Source of the DNA: JBJXFK01 sp046155505
Lineage (GTDB): Bacteria > Planctomycetota > Phycisphaerae > UBA1845 > Fen-1342
Reading direction: 5' to 3'
DNA length: 31,576 nucleotides
NCBI GenBank assembly: GCA_046155505.1
Contig: JBJXFK010000230.1
Location: 1-31,576, forward strand
Shown here: positions 8,606-16,700 of the stretch, piece after piece
Position numbering within the stretch: position 1 is the first letter of the stretch
Layout of the letters: every line of letters begins with the position of its first letter
Program-made: the position numbers and the translations under genes
The notes under the pieces: model-generated
Told to the model about the DNA's origin: nothing
The model's input: only the letters and a program-made list of their open reading frames with translations
Databases searched by the model: none

Positions 8606-9215
8606 TCTTCGCCGCCGCATACAGCTCCGCCACCTTGTCCCAATTCACGACGTTCCAAAACGCCGTGATGTAATCCGGGCGGCGGTTCTGGTAGTTCAGG
8701 TAGTACGCGTGCTCCCACACATCCAGCCCGAGCAGCGGCGTGTGGCCTTCCATCAGCGGCGAATCCTGATTCGGCGTGCTATGTACCATCAGTTTGCCGC
8801 CACCGTCGACTGACAGCCACGCCCAGCCGCTGCCAAAACGCGTGGTCGCCGCCTGGGCGAATTTTTCCTTGAACGCATCGAACGACGTAAACGCAGCGCT
8901 GATCTCGTCGCCCAGCTTGCCGCTCGGCGCGCCGCCCTTGCCGGGGCCGAGGATTTGCCAGAACAGCGAGTGATTGGCATGTCCGCCGGCGTTGTTGATC
9001 AACACCTGCCGCACGCTGTCCGGCACGGTCGTGATCTCGCGCAGCAACTGCTCGACCGGCTTGGCGGCCAAAGCGGCGTGCGCCTCCAGCGCCTTGTTGG
9101 CGTTGTTGATGTACGCCTGATGATGCTTGGTGTGGTGGATTTCCATCGTCCGAGCGTCGATGTGCGGTTCGAGGGCCTTGTGGTCATACGGCAGCGGCGG
9201 AAGTGTGAATGCCAT
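8601..9215 (-). CDS. sodA: Fe/Mn superoxide dismutase, probably Mn type
   Basis: Converts superoxide to hydrogen peroxide and oxygen. At 204 residues it has the usual family length. Metal ligands are H27, H82, D165 and H169 (DVWEHAYYLNYQNRRPDY). G77/G78 in GGHANHSLFW and Q150 in NQDSPL are the combination typical of Mn enzymes rather than Fe enzymes. No signal peptide is visible, so it is cytoplasmic. The ATG has GGAGA 6 nt upstream. The gene lies among Dps and aldo/keto reductase genes, consistent with an oxidative-stress block. The stop codon is inside the first unit of a heptanucleotide array. Confidence 0.95.
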   Translation of the reverse strand: MAFTLPPLPYDHKALEPHIDARTMEIHHTKHHQAYINNANKALEAHAALAAKPVEQLLREITTVPDSVRQVLINNAGGHANHSLFWQILGPGKGGAPSGKLGDEISAAFTSFDAFKEKFAQAATTRFGSGWAWLSVDGGGKLMVHSTPNQDSPLMEGHTPLLGLDVWEHAYYLNYQNRRPDYITAFWNVVNWDKVAELYAAAKK

Positions 9216-9524
9216 CTCGGGTCTCCTTGATCAGGGTTTCGTGCGTTTGTGCTGTACCGGAATTGTCGCACGCGAGAAGAGTATATGCCAGTCCGCCGTC
9301 CCGAATCCGAATGCGACGCGCAAGCGATCCGAACGCGACGCGCCAGCGAGTGAACGCGCGCGGCAGCGTGCGTGCATCCGAACCCCGAGCGCGAGCGAGC
9401 GGGGTTGCCCGCCTGCGCCGGCCGGGTGTCATGCCGACGGCCGTTCGCGTCGGTATATCCCGCGAACGAAATTAGCCGAAGGCGGCTGCTCCACAACGTT
9501 GGAACGCCGCACGCAACCGCGCCG
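9216..9524. other. 309-nt intergenic region
   Basis: The gap between the superoxide dismutase start and the aldo/keto reductase stop has no gene. The part next to sodA must hold its promoter or leader, but I see no convincing -35/-10 pair. Most of the rest is a dispersed repeat (9323-9405, separate entry). Confidence 0.5.
9323..9405 (+). repeat. dispersed GC-rich repeat, copy 1
   Basis: The 30 nt at 9323-9352 (beginning AGCGATCCGAACGCGACGCG) match the reverse complement of 16630-16659 with one mismatch. The 23 nt at 9383-9405 (core CCCCGAGCGCGAGCGAG) match the reverse complement of 16584-16606 with one mismatch. Order and rough spacing are preserved. Both copies lie in intergenic DNA and I find no open frame with coding character. 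Confidence 0.75.
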
Positions 9525-10484
9525 CTACGGATGCTCCGCGGCCGGGAAAATGCGATCGATCTCGGCCAAGTCAGCGGCGCTGAGCGTGAAGTCGAGCGCC
9601 TTGACGTTCTCCTCAACCTGCTGCGGTCGAGACGCACCCAGAATCACGCTCGTCACCGCCGGTCGCCGCGCGACCCATGCAATCGCAAGCTGCGCAAGCG
9701 AGCAGCCCAGACGTTGCGCGATGGGACGCAGCTTCTCGGTTTTCTCGACCGCGACCATGTCGATTTTCTTGAGGAACGCGCTCATCTTGTCGTTGGCCGC
9801 CCGGCTGTCCGTCGGCGTTTTGCCGCCCGCGTACTTGCCGGTCAGCAACCCCTGCCGCAGCGGACTCCATGTGACGAAACCCATGCCCAATTCGAGCGCC
9901 GCCTGCTGCACGCCGCTGGTCTCGACCCGCCGTGCGGCGATGCTGTATTCGGGTTGATCGCTGTATGGCGGACACGCACCGAGTTGCCGGGCGACTTCGT
10001 GCGCGAGCCGCAATTTGTCGGCGGGCCACTCGCTCGTGCCCCAGTAGAGGATTTTGCCCTGGCGAATCAAATCATCCATCGCGCGCACGGTCTCGAAAAT
10101 TTCGACATCCGGGTCATAGCGATGGCACTGCATCAGGTCGATGTAGTCGGTCTGCAAACGCTTTAGCGACGCTTCGACGCTTTCGAAAATGTGTTTGCGC
10201 GACAACCCGCGATCATTCGGCCCGTCGCTCATGGGAAAAAAGCACTTGGTAGCGAGCACAATGTCGGCCCGCCGCAGCGGCTTGAGCTCGCGCCCGGTGA
10301 CTTCCTCGGACGCGCCGCGGGCATACACGTCAGCCGTGTCGAAGAAATTGATGCCGAGATCAAACGCCTTCCGCACGCACGCGCGGGCGGTGTCGTTGTC
10401 GATCCCGTTGCCGAACGTAAGCCATGTGCCCAGCCCGACCTCCGACAGTTTCACACCTGACTTACCAAGCCGTCGATAGTTCAT
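9525..10484 (-). CDS. aldo/keto reductase
   Basis: 319-residue NADPH-dependent reductase of the aldo/keto reductase fold, close to the subgroup containing potassium-channel beta subunits and YghZ-type methylglyoxal reductases. The catalytic tetrad is visible: D49 and Y54 (FFDTADVYARG), K80 (VLATK) and H121 (DLMQCHRYDPD). The C-terminal phosphate-binding stretch VILGASRPQQVEEN is also present. The ATG at 10484 has GGGAG 6 nt upstream and the protein then begins MNYRRLGKSGVKLS, as the family does; an upstream alternative start adds 16 residues unlike the family. It lies between Dps and superoxide dismutase, suggesting detoxification of reactive carbonyls. Substrate unknown. Confidence 0.92.
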   Translation of the reverse strand: MNYRRLGKSGVKLSEVGLGTWLTFGNGIDNDTARACVRKAFDLGINFFDTADVYARGASEEVTGRELKPLRRADIVLATKCFFPMSDGPNDRGLSRKHIFESVEASLKRLQTDYIDLMQCHRYDPDVEIFETVRAMDDLIRQGKILYWGTSEWPADKLRLAHEVARQLGACPPYSDQPEYSIAARRVETSGVQQAALELGMGFVTWSPLRQGLLTGKYAGGKTPTDSRAANDKMSAFLKKIDMVAVEKTEKLRPIAQRLGCSLAQLAIAWVARRPAVTSVILGASRPQQVEENVKALDFTLSAADLAEIDRIFPAAEHP

Positions 10485-10524
10485 GTTCCACTCCCGTCGC
10501 GCCCTGCGTGCGAATTGCAGATAT

Positions 10525-10566
10525 CTAGGCACTATGAACTATGAACTAGACACTAGTCACTATTCA
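10525..10566. repeat. heptanucleotide array (CTANNNA)
   Basis: Six consecutive 7-bp units of the form CTANNNA, two of them identical (CTATGAA). Read in the direction of the dps gene every unit ends in TAG, so the 7-nt period puts TAG stops in all three frames within 21 nt. The first unit in that direction contains the dps stop codon (10560-10562). The array is single-orientation, unlike the paired arrays elsewhere in the window. Confidence 0.85.
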
Positions 10567-11033
10567 TCCGCGAGACTCCGCAGCATCCACGCCATTTTCT
10601 CGTGTTCTTCCATCAGCCCCGTCAAAAAGTCGTTCGTGCCCGCGTCGCCTTGTCCCGCGACCGAATCCACATCCGCGCGCAACTGGCGAATCAACGTTTC
10701 ATGATCGACGAGCAGCGCCGCGCACATCTGCGACGCGGTCGCCGGCCCGCTGTGGTCTTTCAAGCGGGCGAGCCGCGAAAACTCGCTCAACGAACCCGGC
10801 GACAAGTGCCCGAGCGATCGAATGCGCTCGGCCACCTCGTCGATCGTCTCGGCCAGGTCGTCATACTGCCCCTCGAAGAACTTGTGCAGATCATTGAATC
10901 GCGGCCCGCTCACATTCCAGTGAAAATTCCGCGTTTTTGTGTACAGCACGTATTCATCGGCGAGCACACCGCCGAGAATCTTGCACACCGATTCGCGCTG
11001 CGCTTCGCTGAGGCCGATCTGCGTTTTCAACAT
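10560..11033 (-). CDS. dps: Dps-family ferritin-like DNA-protection protein
   Basis: 157-residue Dps-like mini-ferritin that oxidises iron with peroxide, stores it and in many species binds DNA. The intersubunit ferroxidase residues align with E. coli Dps at a constant offset: H38 (NFHWNV), H50, E54, D65 and E69 (DLAETIDEVAERIR). The N-terminus is short, with no lysine-rich DNA-binding tail, so DNA binding is doubtful. The ATG has GAGGA 8 nt upstream. It lies 43 nt after a DinB-family gene on the same strand and upstream of the aldo/keto reductase and superoxide dismutase. The stop codon is part of a heptanucleotide array. Confidence 0.93.
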   Translation of the reverse strand: MLKTQIGLSEAQRESVCKILGGVLADEYVLYTKTRNFHWNVSGPRFNDLHKFFEGQYDDLAETIDEVAERIRSLGHLSPGSLSEFSRLARLKDHSGPATASQMCAALLVDHETLIRQLRADVDSVAGQGDAGTNDFLTGLMEEHEKMAWMLRSLADE

Positions 11034-11076
11034 GGTTACATCCTCACTTCAACCTGCCGCCGGGCGTCGCTCGATG

Positions 11077-11562
11077 TCAGCCGTCGGCGTGCAGACGCTT
11101 GATCATATTGATCTGCCCGACATGGTACAGGTCATGCGACGTGATGCCCATGATCAGATCGCGGGCCGACATCACCCCGAATTTCTTCGCCGCGAGATCG
11201 CGATCGTCGATTGATCGAATCGCGTCACGTAGCCGTTCATGCTCTCCTTCAAGAATTTTCACGCAGCGCTTCCATGCAGCCGCATCAAGCGGATCGGGCT
11301 GTGCGATCCAGTTGCTGCCCGCAAGCGCGAACGAGCCGCGTTTTTCGCCCAGAATTCGCCGCCGAATCGTGTACTTCCAATACGCCGTGTGCAGCACCTG
11401 CTCGCAAATACTGTGTCGATTCGTGGCAGGTCGCCACGCCGCCTGTGCCGGCGTGAGTCCGCGAATCGACCCGCGCAGGTTCGGCCCGTGCCAGGATTTC
11501 TTGCGAAACGCCTGCTCGAAATGAATGAGCAACAACTCGACTTGATCCTGCTTTTTCGCCAT
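11077..11562 (-). CDS. DinB/YfiT-like four-helix-bundle protein
   Basis: 161-residue protein of the DinB/YfiT superfamily, whose members are divalent-metal proteins, some being thiol (bacillithiol or mycothiol) S-transferases. The three metal-ligand histidines fit H58 (VLHTAYW), H143 and H147 (TSHDLYHVGQI). The ATG follows GAGGTG by about 5 nt. It lies between a tandem DinB protein (74 nt upstream) and dps (43 nt downstream) on the same strand, so an operon is likely. A stress or thiol-linked role is inferred from context and family only. Confidence 0.85.
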   Translation of the reverse strand: MAKKQDQVELLLIHFEQAFRKKSWHGPNLRGSIRGLTPAQAAWRPATNRHSICEQVLHTAYWKYTIRRRILGEKRGSFALAGSNWIAQPDPLDAAAWKRCVKILEGEHERLRDAIRSIDDRDLAAKKFGVMSARDLIMGITSHDLYHVGQINMIKRLHADG

Positions 11563-11636
11563 GCGTCACCTCGTGTAAGTCGGGGGATGTGCGTCGGTCG
11601 CGCCCCGCATTCCGACAACCTGCGGCTCGCCGTTCG

Positions 11637-12662
11637 CTACCCGAACACACGCGGGCTGCGCATCACCAGCACATCGAGCGCAGGCACCGTCGCGCCGATG
11701 TGCCGCAGCATGTTGAGCGCCTGCGCCCGATGGTGCGCGCCATGCGTGCAAAGCTGCAGCATCGTCTCGCCCAGTGAAAACGTGCGCGTCACGCCCGGGC
11801 GCGGCTGCGCGCTCACCAACTTGGCCAAATCCGCATCGTTCATTCGCGACAGGTACAAATTCCGCACGCGGGCCGTCTCGGCGAACAGCACGCGCAGCTC
11901 GGCCAGCGTCGTGCGCTCATCAGTCTCGGGAAACAAATTTCCCGGCCCCAGCAGCCAGTTGTCGAGCCACCACTGCTCGGCGAAGCGAATATGCAGCAGC
12001 GTCTTGCGCAGCGTGCCCAGCCCCAGCTCAAACGGGCGATCAAGCTGCGCGTCGCTCAGATTCGCGGCGGCCGCATGCACCTCGTCGCGAGCCCAATCAC
12101 CATATTCGTAGTAGGTACGAACCGTCTCGATATCGAGCGTCGGCGGTCCACTGCCGGCTGCCTGCAAATCCAATCGATAGAAGATGTAGTCCAGCCCCGG
12201 CTTGGGCACCTCGGCCCCGACGTGGCGCAGCATGTTCACCGCCTGCGCCCGGTGATGCACGCCGTGATTGGTGACGTGCAGCATCATGTCGCGCAGCGCG
12301 AACTCGTTGGGCGTGCCCTTGGTGTTCGTATAGTGGATGACCTGATCGAGCGATTCGTCCGTCAGGCCGTCGAGGAAAGCGGCTCGCTCGGCTGCAAGCT
12401 CACGATTCTCTTCGACCAACTGCTGCACCGTCACGCCCGCTGACGACCCGCGGTAACGCGGCGTCGCCGATCGCTTCCACCGATCGAGCCAGACGCGCTC
12501 CGCCGACCAGAGGTGATTGATCGTCTCACGCAGCGACCCTTCGCCCATCTCAAACGGGCGATCAAGCTGCTCATCACTCAGGCCGGTGCATAGCGTGCTG
12601 AGCCGCGCCCACGCCCAGTCGTTGTGTGCGAACAAATCGCGAAACGTATCCAATTTCGACAT
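11637..12662 (-). CDS. tandem two-domain DinB-family protein
   Basis: 341 residues made of two DinB-like domains. The metal-triad positions recur at a constant offset of 174 residues: H50/H224, H133/H307 and H137/H311. Stretches such as LDRPFE, HHRAQA-NMLRH and WLD occur in both halves. At DNA level one identical segment (CTCAAACGGGCGATCAAGCTGC) occurs at about 12027 and 12553, so the fusion arose by internal duplication. The ATG has GGAGGA about 7 nt upstream and a candidate promoter lies just before it. As first gene of the stress block it may head the transcript with DinB and Dps. The reaction is unknown. Confidence 0.88.
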   Translation of the reverse strand: MSKLDTFRDLFAHNDWAWARLSTLCTGLSDEQLDRPFEMGEGSLRETINHLWSAERVWLDRWKRSATPRYRGSSAGVTVQQLVEENRELAAERAAFLDGLTDESLDQVIHYTNTKGTPNEFALRDMMLHVTNHGVHHRAQAVNMLRHVGAEVPKPGLDYIFYRLDLQAAGSGPPTLDIETVRTYYEYGDWARDEVHAAAANLSDAQLDRPFELGLGTLRKTLLHIRFAEQWWLDNWLLGPGNLFPETDERTTLAELRVLFAETARVRNLYLSRMNDADLAKLVSAQPRPGVTRTFSLGETMLQLCTHGAHHRAQALNMLRHIGATVPALDVLVMRSPRVFG

Positions 12663-12698
12663 ATTGATCCTCCGCGATCAGCCGATTCGACGCGGCGA

Positions 12699-12726
12699 AT
12701 CATATCCTAACAAAACGTGAACGCAA
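12699..12726 (-). promoter_or_regulatory. candidate promoter for the DinB/Dps series
   Basis: On the minus strand TTGCGT (12721-12726), a 16-nt spacer and TATGAT (12699-12704) resemble a sigma-70 promoter with a strong -10. The expected transcript start leaves a leader of about 30 nt containing the GGAGGA ribosome site. The surrounding DNA is more AT-rich than its neighbours. The -35 match is only three of six. Confidence 0.4.
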
Positions 12727-12926
12727 GGCCGGCATTCGGACGGGCGTCGCGCACTGCCAAGTAGCGCACCGATCGCTCTGCCCCGCACGATCGTACAAAC
12801 GCGGCGTCGCTTTGTAATCTCAACCAGCGACCGCGTGTTGTAGACTTGAACCGTCGCAAGCCACCGACGGCGCGGCCTTGGTTGCCGTAAAACGCCGTCC
12901 GCGGCCGCGACACACGGAGACGCGCG

Positions 12927-13379
12927 ATGCTGATCCCCGGAATGATCGCCACGCGATCGCTGCTGGCGGCGACAGACTCGACCGCACTGCTCGTATTGCT
13001 TGCAATCATCACGTTGGGCGGGCTGATCGTCGCGCTCAGGTCGGTTGGATCAAGGCGTTCTCAGCAGCGGCCCGACGCGACAGCGCCGCATCGAGGACGC
13101 GCCGATGGTGGCTCCGATTCTTCCGCCGGCTCGTGGCTGCATACAAGCGGATCGAGCAGCGCCAAAAGCCCCGGCTCACAGCCTACCCCGGTCGCGCACC
13201 AAGCTGTCGCCGCCGTAACGGCTCATCAGGCCTTCGCCAGTTCGCAGCCGGCGTCGGACGAAGCGATTGACGAATCGCACGACGCATTCGATTGCGGCTC
13301 CGACGGCGCGGATAGCGGCGGCTCAGGCAGTGATAGTGGCGGATGCGACGGCGGCGGCGATGGTGGCGGTGGCGACTAG
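12927..13379 (+). CDS. small membrane protein with Gly/Asp/Cys-rich tail
   Basis: Hypothetical protein of 150 residues. Residues about 17-37 form one hydrophobic helix (TALLVLLAIITLGGLIVAL), followed by a long low-complexity Ser/Ala/Gln/Pro linker. The C-terminal 35 residues are rich in Gly, Asp and Ser with two cysteines (DSGGCDGGGDGGGGD). GGAG lies 7 nt before the ATG, which supports translation. I do not recognise a family; short membrane proteins with such tails are common and functionally obscure. It stands alone on the plus strand before the aminopeptidase, 119 nt from that start. Confidence 0.6.
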   Translation: MLIPGMIATRSLLAATDSTALLVLLAIITLGGLIVALRSVGSRRSQQRPDATAPHRGRADGGSDSSAGSWLHTSGSSSAKSPGSQPTPVAHQAVAAVTAHQAFASSQPASDEAIDESHDAFDCGSDGADSGGSGSDSGGCDGGGDGGGGD

Positions 13380-13498
13380 CGCCCGCGTGGCACAGCCGCG
13401 CGACCGCCGGTAGCATTCGCGTCTCAATTATTCGCGCGGTCGCATCGCTGCCACTTCATCGTCAACGGCCGTCACACCGCGCGGCTCAGGAGCGCACT

Positions 13499-14635
13499 GT
13501 GTACGACCCGCGTCTCGACAAACTCGCCGATGTCATCGTCAACTACTCCGTCGCAGTGAAGCGCGGCGAGGATGTTTACATCACCAGCGAAGCCATCGGC
13601 ACGCCGCTCGTCACCGCGATCTACGCGGCGGTCGTCAAGGCCGGCGGTCATCCGTTCGTCTCGATCAAGCCGGACGAATGGGACGAAATCCTGCTCACAC
13701 TCGCCAGCGACGAGCAGTTGCTGCGGGCGAACACGTTTGAGAAATACATCATGGCCACGGTGCCGGTGCGCATCGCGCTCTGGGCCGAGCATAACACGCG
13801 CAGCCTCAGCAACGTCGACACCAAAAAACAAGCCGCGCTCAGCAAGGGCCGCAAGCCGATTCTCGACATTTTCATGAAGCGCGAGGCGCTGGTGGGCAAC
13901 GACCCGAAGCGGCTGCGCTGGGTCGGAACGCTCTTCCCGACTGCCGCATCGGCCCAAGACGCCGAGATGTCGCTGCGCGAGTACGAAGACTTCGTCTACC
14001 GCGCGGGCAAGCTGCATCTGCCGAACCCCGTCGCGGCGTGGAAAAAACAGGGGGTCGCGCAGCAACGGCTCGCCGACTACATGAACAAGGCCCGCGAGGT
14101 GCATTTCAAAACGCCGCAGGGCACCGATGTGCGTATGGGCATCGCCGGGCGAAAGTGGATCAACTGCCAGGGCGAATCGAATTTCCCCGACGGCGAGATC
14201 TTCAGCGCCCCGATCGAGGACGCGGTCGACGGCACGGTCTACTACCAGATTCCCGCGGTCTATGGCGGGCGCGAAGTGACCGACATTCGCCTGACATTCA
14301 AGGCCGGCCGCGTGATCGATTGCTCGGCGAGCAAGAATGAGGATTATTTGATCAAGATGCTCGATCAGGACAAGGGCGGGCGCACGCTCGGCGAAATCGC
14401 GCTGGGCACCAATTACGACATCAAAATCGCCACGCGCAACACGCTCTTCGACGAAAAAATCGGCGGCACATTCCACGCGGCCCTCGGCGCGGCCTATCCC
14501 GCGACCGGCGGCAAGAACAGCAGCGGCCTGCACTGGGACATGGTCTGCGACTTGCGCAAGGGCGGGACGGTGACGGTCGATGGCAAGGTGATCAGCAAGA
14601 ACGGGAAGTTTGCGAAAGCGGAATGGCCGCGTTGA
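13499..14635 (+). CDS. M29-family metallo-aminopeptidase
   Basis: 378-residue cytosolic aminopeptidase of the thermophilic aminopeptidase T/PepS/AmpS family, which removes N-terminal residues using two metal ions. The expected ligands are all present: E233 (FPDGEIFSAP), E299 (LGEIALGTN), H326 (GGTFHAALG), and H345 and D347 (HWDMVCD). The start is GTG at 13499, with AGGAG 6 nt upstream; the frame stays open further upstream, but that part overlaps the preceding gene and is unlike the family. It converges on the ECF sigma factor gene with only 22 nt between stops and no visible terminator. Confidence 0.92.
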   Translation: MYDPRLDKLADVIVNYSVAVKRGEDVYITSEAIGTPLVTAIYAAVVKAGGHPFVSIKPDEWDEILLTLASDEQLLRANTFEKYIMATVPVRIALWAEHNTRSLSNVDTKKQAALSKGRKPILDIFMKREALVGNDPKRLRWVGTLFPTAASAQDAEMSLREYEDFVYRAGKLHLPNPVAAWKKQGVAQQRLADYMNKAREVHFKTPQGTDVRMGIAGRKWINCQGESNFPDGEIFSAPIEDAVDGTVYYQIPAVYGGREVTDIRLTFKAGRVIDCSASKNEDYLIKMLDQDKGGRTLGEIALGTNYDIKIATRNTLFDEKIGGTFHAALGAAYPATGGKNSSGLHWDMVCDLRKGGTVTVDGKVISKNGKFAKAEWPR

Positions 14636-14657
14636 CAACGAATGGCTCGGGGCAGCA

Positions 14658-15251
14658 CTACGCCAAATCCTCCAGCTCCGCCCGCAGCTCGCGAACCCGC
14701 TTCAATATCCGATGCTTCGCGTTGTACACCAGCTTGATCGGCACGCTCATCGCCGCCGCCGCCTCTTCCGCGGATTTGCCGAAACAAACGACATGCTCAA
14801 ACGCCTCGAATGTCTGCGGCTCCACCTCGGTCTTCACGCGCTCGAGGCACTCACGCAAGAGCGCCTGTTCCCACTCGACATCCCAAACGCCGCTCGCTGC
14901 CTGCTCGTCGGGAACATTTCCCATCAGCGTCGTCGCCCCGCCGATGTCGGCCGCCGGCGTCGCGTGGCGACCCTCGCGGCGACGATGGCCGAGCGCCTGC
15001 CGATACGCGATGCCGAACATCCAATTGCTCAAGCGCCCGCGCGACGGGTCGAACTGCTGCTTGCGAAACGCCTCGGCAAATGCGATGAGCGTCTCCTGCG
15101 CCACGTCCTCGGCGTCGATCTGGGCGAAGCCCATGCCGCGCGCGAACGCCACGATCGGCTTGCGAAACCGCTCGGCGAGCTGCTGCCACGCCGCGTGATT
15201 GTCGTAATCACGCAGGTCACGCAGCAATGTTGATGTAGTGGCCCATTCCAC
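14658..15251 (-). CDS. ECF-type RNA polymerase sigma factor
   Basis: 197-residue two-domain sigma factor. Region 2 (about 25-95) includes DAEDVAQETLIAFAEAF and the promoter-melting part around WMFGIAYRQALGHRRRE. Region 4 (about 125-195) is a helix-turn-helix containing SAEEAAAAMSVPIKLVYNAKHRIL. There is no anti-sigma factor gene next to it, so control is unclear; many planctomycete ECF factors are orphan or linked to kinases. The start is GTG, with a weak ribosome site. Co-transcription with the upstream ThuA gene is possible but the gap is 291 nt and carries a repeat. Confidence 0.88.
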   Translation of the reverse strand: MEWATTSTLLRDLRDYDNHAAWQQLAERFRKPIVAFARGMGFAQIDAEDVAQETLIAFAEAFRKQQFDPSRGRLSNWMFGIAYRQALGHRRREGRHATPAADIGGATTLMGNVPDEQAASGVWDVEWEQALLRECLERVKTEVEPQTFEAFEHVVCFGKSAEEAAAAMSVPIKLVYNAKHRILKRVRELRAELEDLA

Positions 15252-15542
15252 GGCGACGCATCCAGAAAGCCAAACGAGCGACCGCAGCCGATAACGTATC
15301 GGACCTGCGGCAAGCGGCTAAAGCCATGCCCGCAAAGCACTTGAATTCTAGCCGCGCACACGGCGTTTCGAGCGACGATTTTTCGTCACGACGGCAAGAT
15401 TGCGCAAACGGCCCGATCCGCCAGCGGGCAAACCGCAGGTTCCGACTGACACCGAACCCAGAAAATTCAACCGGGAACCGCGGCGTTCCAATCCCAAATC
15501 CAAAATCCAAATTTGCATTGCCCCGGCGGCCTCGCCCGCCTC
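15252..15542. other. 291-nt gap between sigma factor and ThuA genes
   Basis: No gene is supported here. The right part contains a heptanucleotide array at 15486-15513. The rest includes the presumed promoter of the sigma factor gene on the minus strand, which I could not place with confidence. Confidence 0.5.
15486..15513. repeat. heptanucleotide array (CCAAAAT)
   Basis: Four consecutive 7-bp units close to CCAAAAT, starting about 29 nt beyond the ThuA stop codon in that gene's direction. The unit is the same as in the paired array between nuoM and nuoN (26299-26404), so this word occurs at two unlinked gene ends. Only one orientation is present here. Confidence 0.7.
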
Positions 15543-16478
15543 CTACGGCTTGTTCACCGGTTGCGACGCCGGTGCCTTCGCCTTCGGCAACGGCGTCGTG
15601 TCCGCAGCCAAATCGCCAATCGCGAATTGGATACCCGCCAGGTAGTGCCCGAGCACGCGCGGGTTCAAGTAAATATGCGCGTTGTGCCCGAGCGAGCAGT
15701 AAAACACGCGGCCCTTGCCCTGCGTGCGTACCCAGCTCACGCCGAAGTCGCCGTCGGTGCGCTTCACGCCGCCTTTTTGCAGGTTGGTTTTGATGTCGTC
15801 CAGCGTGAGCAGTACGCGCTGCTTGTCGCGAGCGTACGGCTCGCGCAGCTGATAAATCTCTTCCTTGAACTCCAGCGGCCCGCCCTCCAGCGGCTTTGCA
15901 ACCGGGTGCCCCGGATCGTCGACGCGAATCACCACGTCGTCGCCGGCGTTCCACGGGTGCCCGTCGAAATAGCCGCCGATCGCCTCGCCAAACCACGCGA
16001 ATTGATAAAACGTGTCGGTCGCCGAGTGGATGCCGACAAGTCCCTTGCCGCTCTCGACAAACTCCGTCAGATTTTGCTTCAGACGTTTTTCAATCTCGAT
16101 CGCCGGCCCGATTTTGTCGCTCGGCAGTTTCTCCCAATCGGCCGGTCGAAAGAGTTCGCCCGTGGTATTGAGCAGGATCACCGCGTCAAATTTTTCGAGC
16201 GTCGCTTTCTCAAACACCGCCGCGTCTTCGCTATGTGTGACCGTGAACGCGCCGCTCTTCTCGCCGAGCGCTTTCATCGCCGCGACACCGAACGGGATCG
16301 AGTCGTGGCGAAAGCCGCGCGTGAGCGTGAACACCAAGACCTGCCGCGGCTTCTCGGGCTTGGCCGGAGCGGCGGCGGGACAGGCGGCCTTAATCATTTC
16401 GAGTTCTGCCGGCGTTTGTGCGGCGGCGATCGTGGTCATCAGACCGATCACCAGCGTGACGGCGAAGCAGTTTCTCAT
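15543..16478 (-). CDS. secreted ThuA-domain protein
   Basis: 311-residue protein with an N-terminal signal peptide (about 1-20, cleavage near AAAQ) and one ThuA domain (about 43-285), a class-I glutamine amidotransferase-like fold seen in sugar-utilisation contexts and very common in planctomycetes. Recognisable parts are VLVFTLTRGFRHDSI, LLNTTGELF, GLVGIHSATDTFYQFAWFG, GGYFDGHPW and GRVFYCSLGHNAHIY near the end. Enzymatic activity is not established for this family. The tail after about 290 is Ala/Pro/Lys-rich. Co-directional with the sigma factor gene. Location is periplasmic or secreted. Confidence 0.9.
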   Translation of the reverse strand: MRNCFAVTLVIGLMTTIAAAQTPAELEMIKAACPAAAPAKPEKPRQVLVFTLTRGFRHDSIPFGVAAMKALGEKSGAFTVTHSEDAAVFEKATLEKFDAVILLNTTGELFRPADWEKLPSDKIGPAIEIEKRLKQNLTEFVESGKGLVGIHSATDTFYQFAWFGEAIGGYFDGHPWNAGDDVVIRVDDPGHPVAKPLEGGPLEFKEEIYQLREPYARDKQRVLLTLDDIKTNLQKGGVKRTDGDFGVSWVRTQGKGRVFYCSLGHNAHIYLNPRVLGHYLAGIQFAIGDLAADTTPLPKAKAPASQPVNKP

Positions 16479-16583
16479 GCGTTTTCATCCTCGTTGCGAC
16501 GCTTTCGGCCAGTCGCCGCCATGTGGAGCTGCCGCCCTCGGCTGCTTTTCTTGTACACGACGCGCTTCGCGCCTTCGCGGCTC

Positions 16584-16659
16584 ACCCCACTCGCTCGCGC
16601 TCGGGGCGCGGACTCGCTTGCGCTCGGGGCACTCGCTTGCGCGTCGCGTTCGGATCGCT
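16584..16659 (-). repeat. dispersed GC-rich repeat, copy 2 (inverted)
   Basis: Reverse-complement partner of the repeat at 9323-9405. 16630-16659 matches 9323-9352 in 29 of 30 positions, and 16584-16606 matches 9383-9405 with one mismatch. Between the two blocks the words ACTCGCTTGCG and CTCGGGG repeat in tandem (about 16600-16640). It fills the gap between the nuoA stop and the ThuA start. Confidence 0.75.
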
Positions 16660-16700
16660 GACACGATGCGCTCGGCGTTTCAGTCTCAACTCGCTCCTCG

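Noticed and set aside
13343..13498. Upstream in-frame extension of the M29 aminopeptidase
   Set aside because: It overlaps the preceding small gene, has no family similarity, and a well-placed AGGAG precedes GTG 13499.
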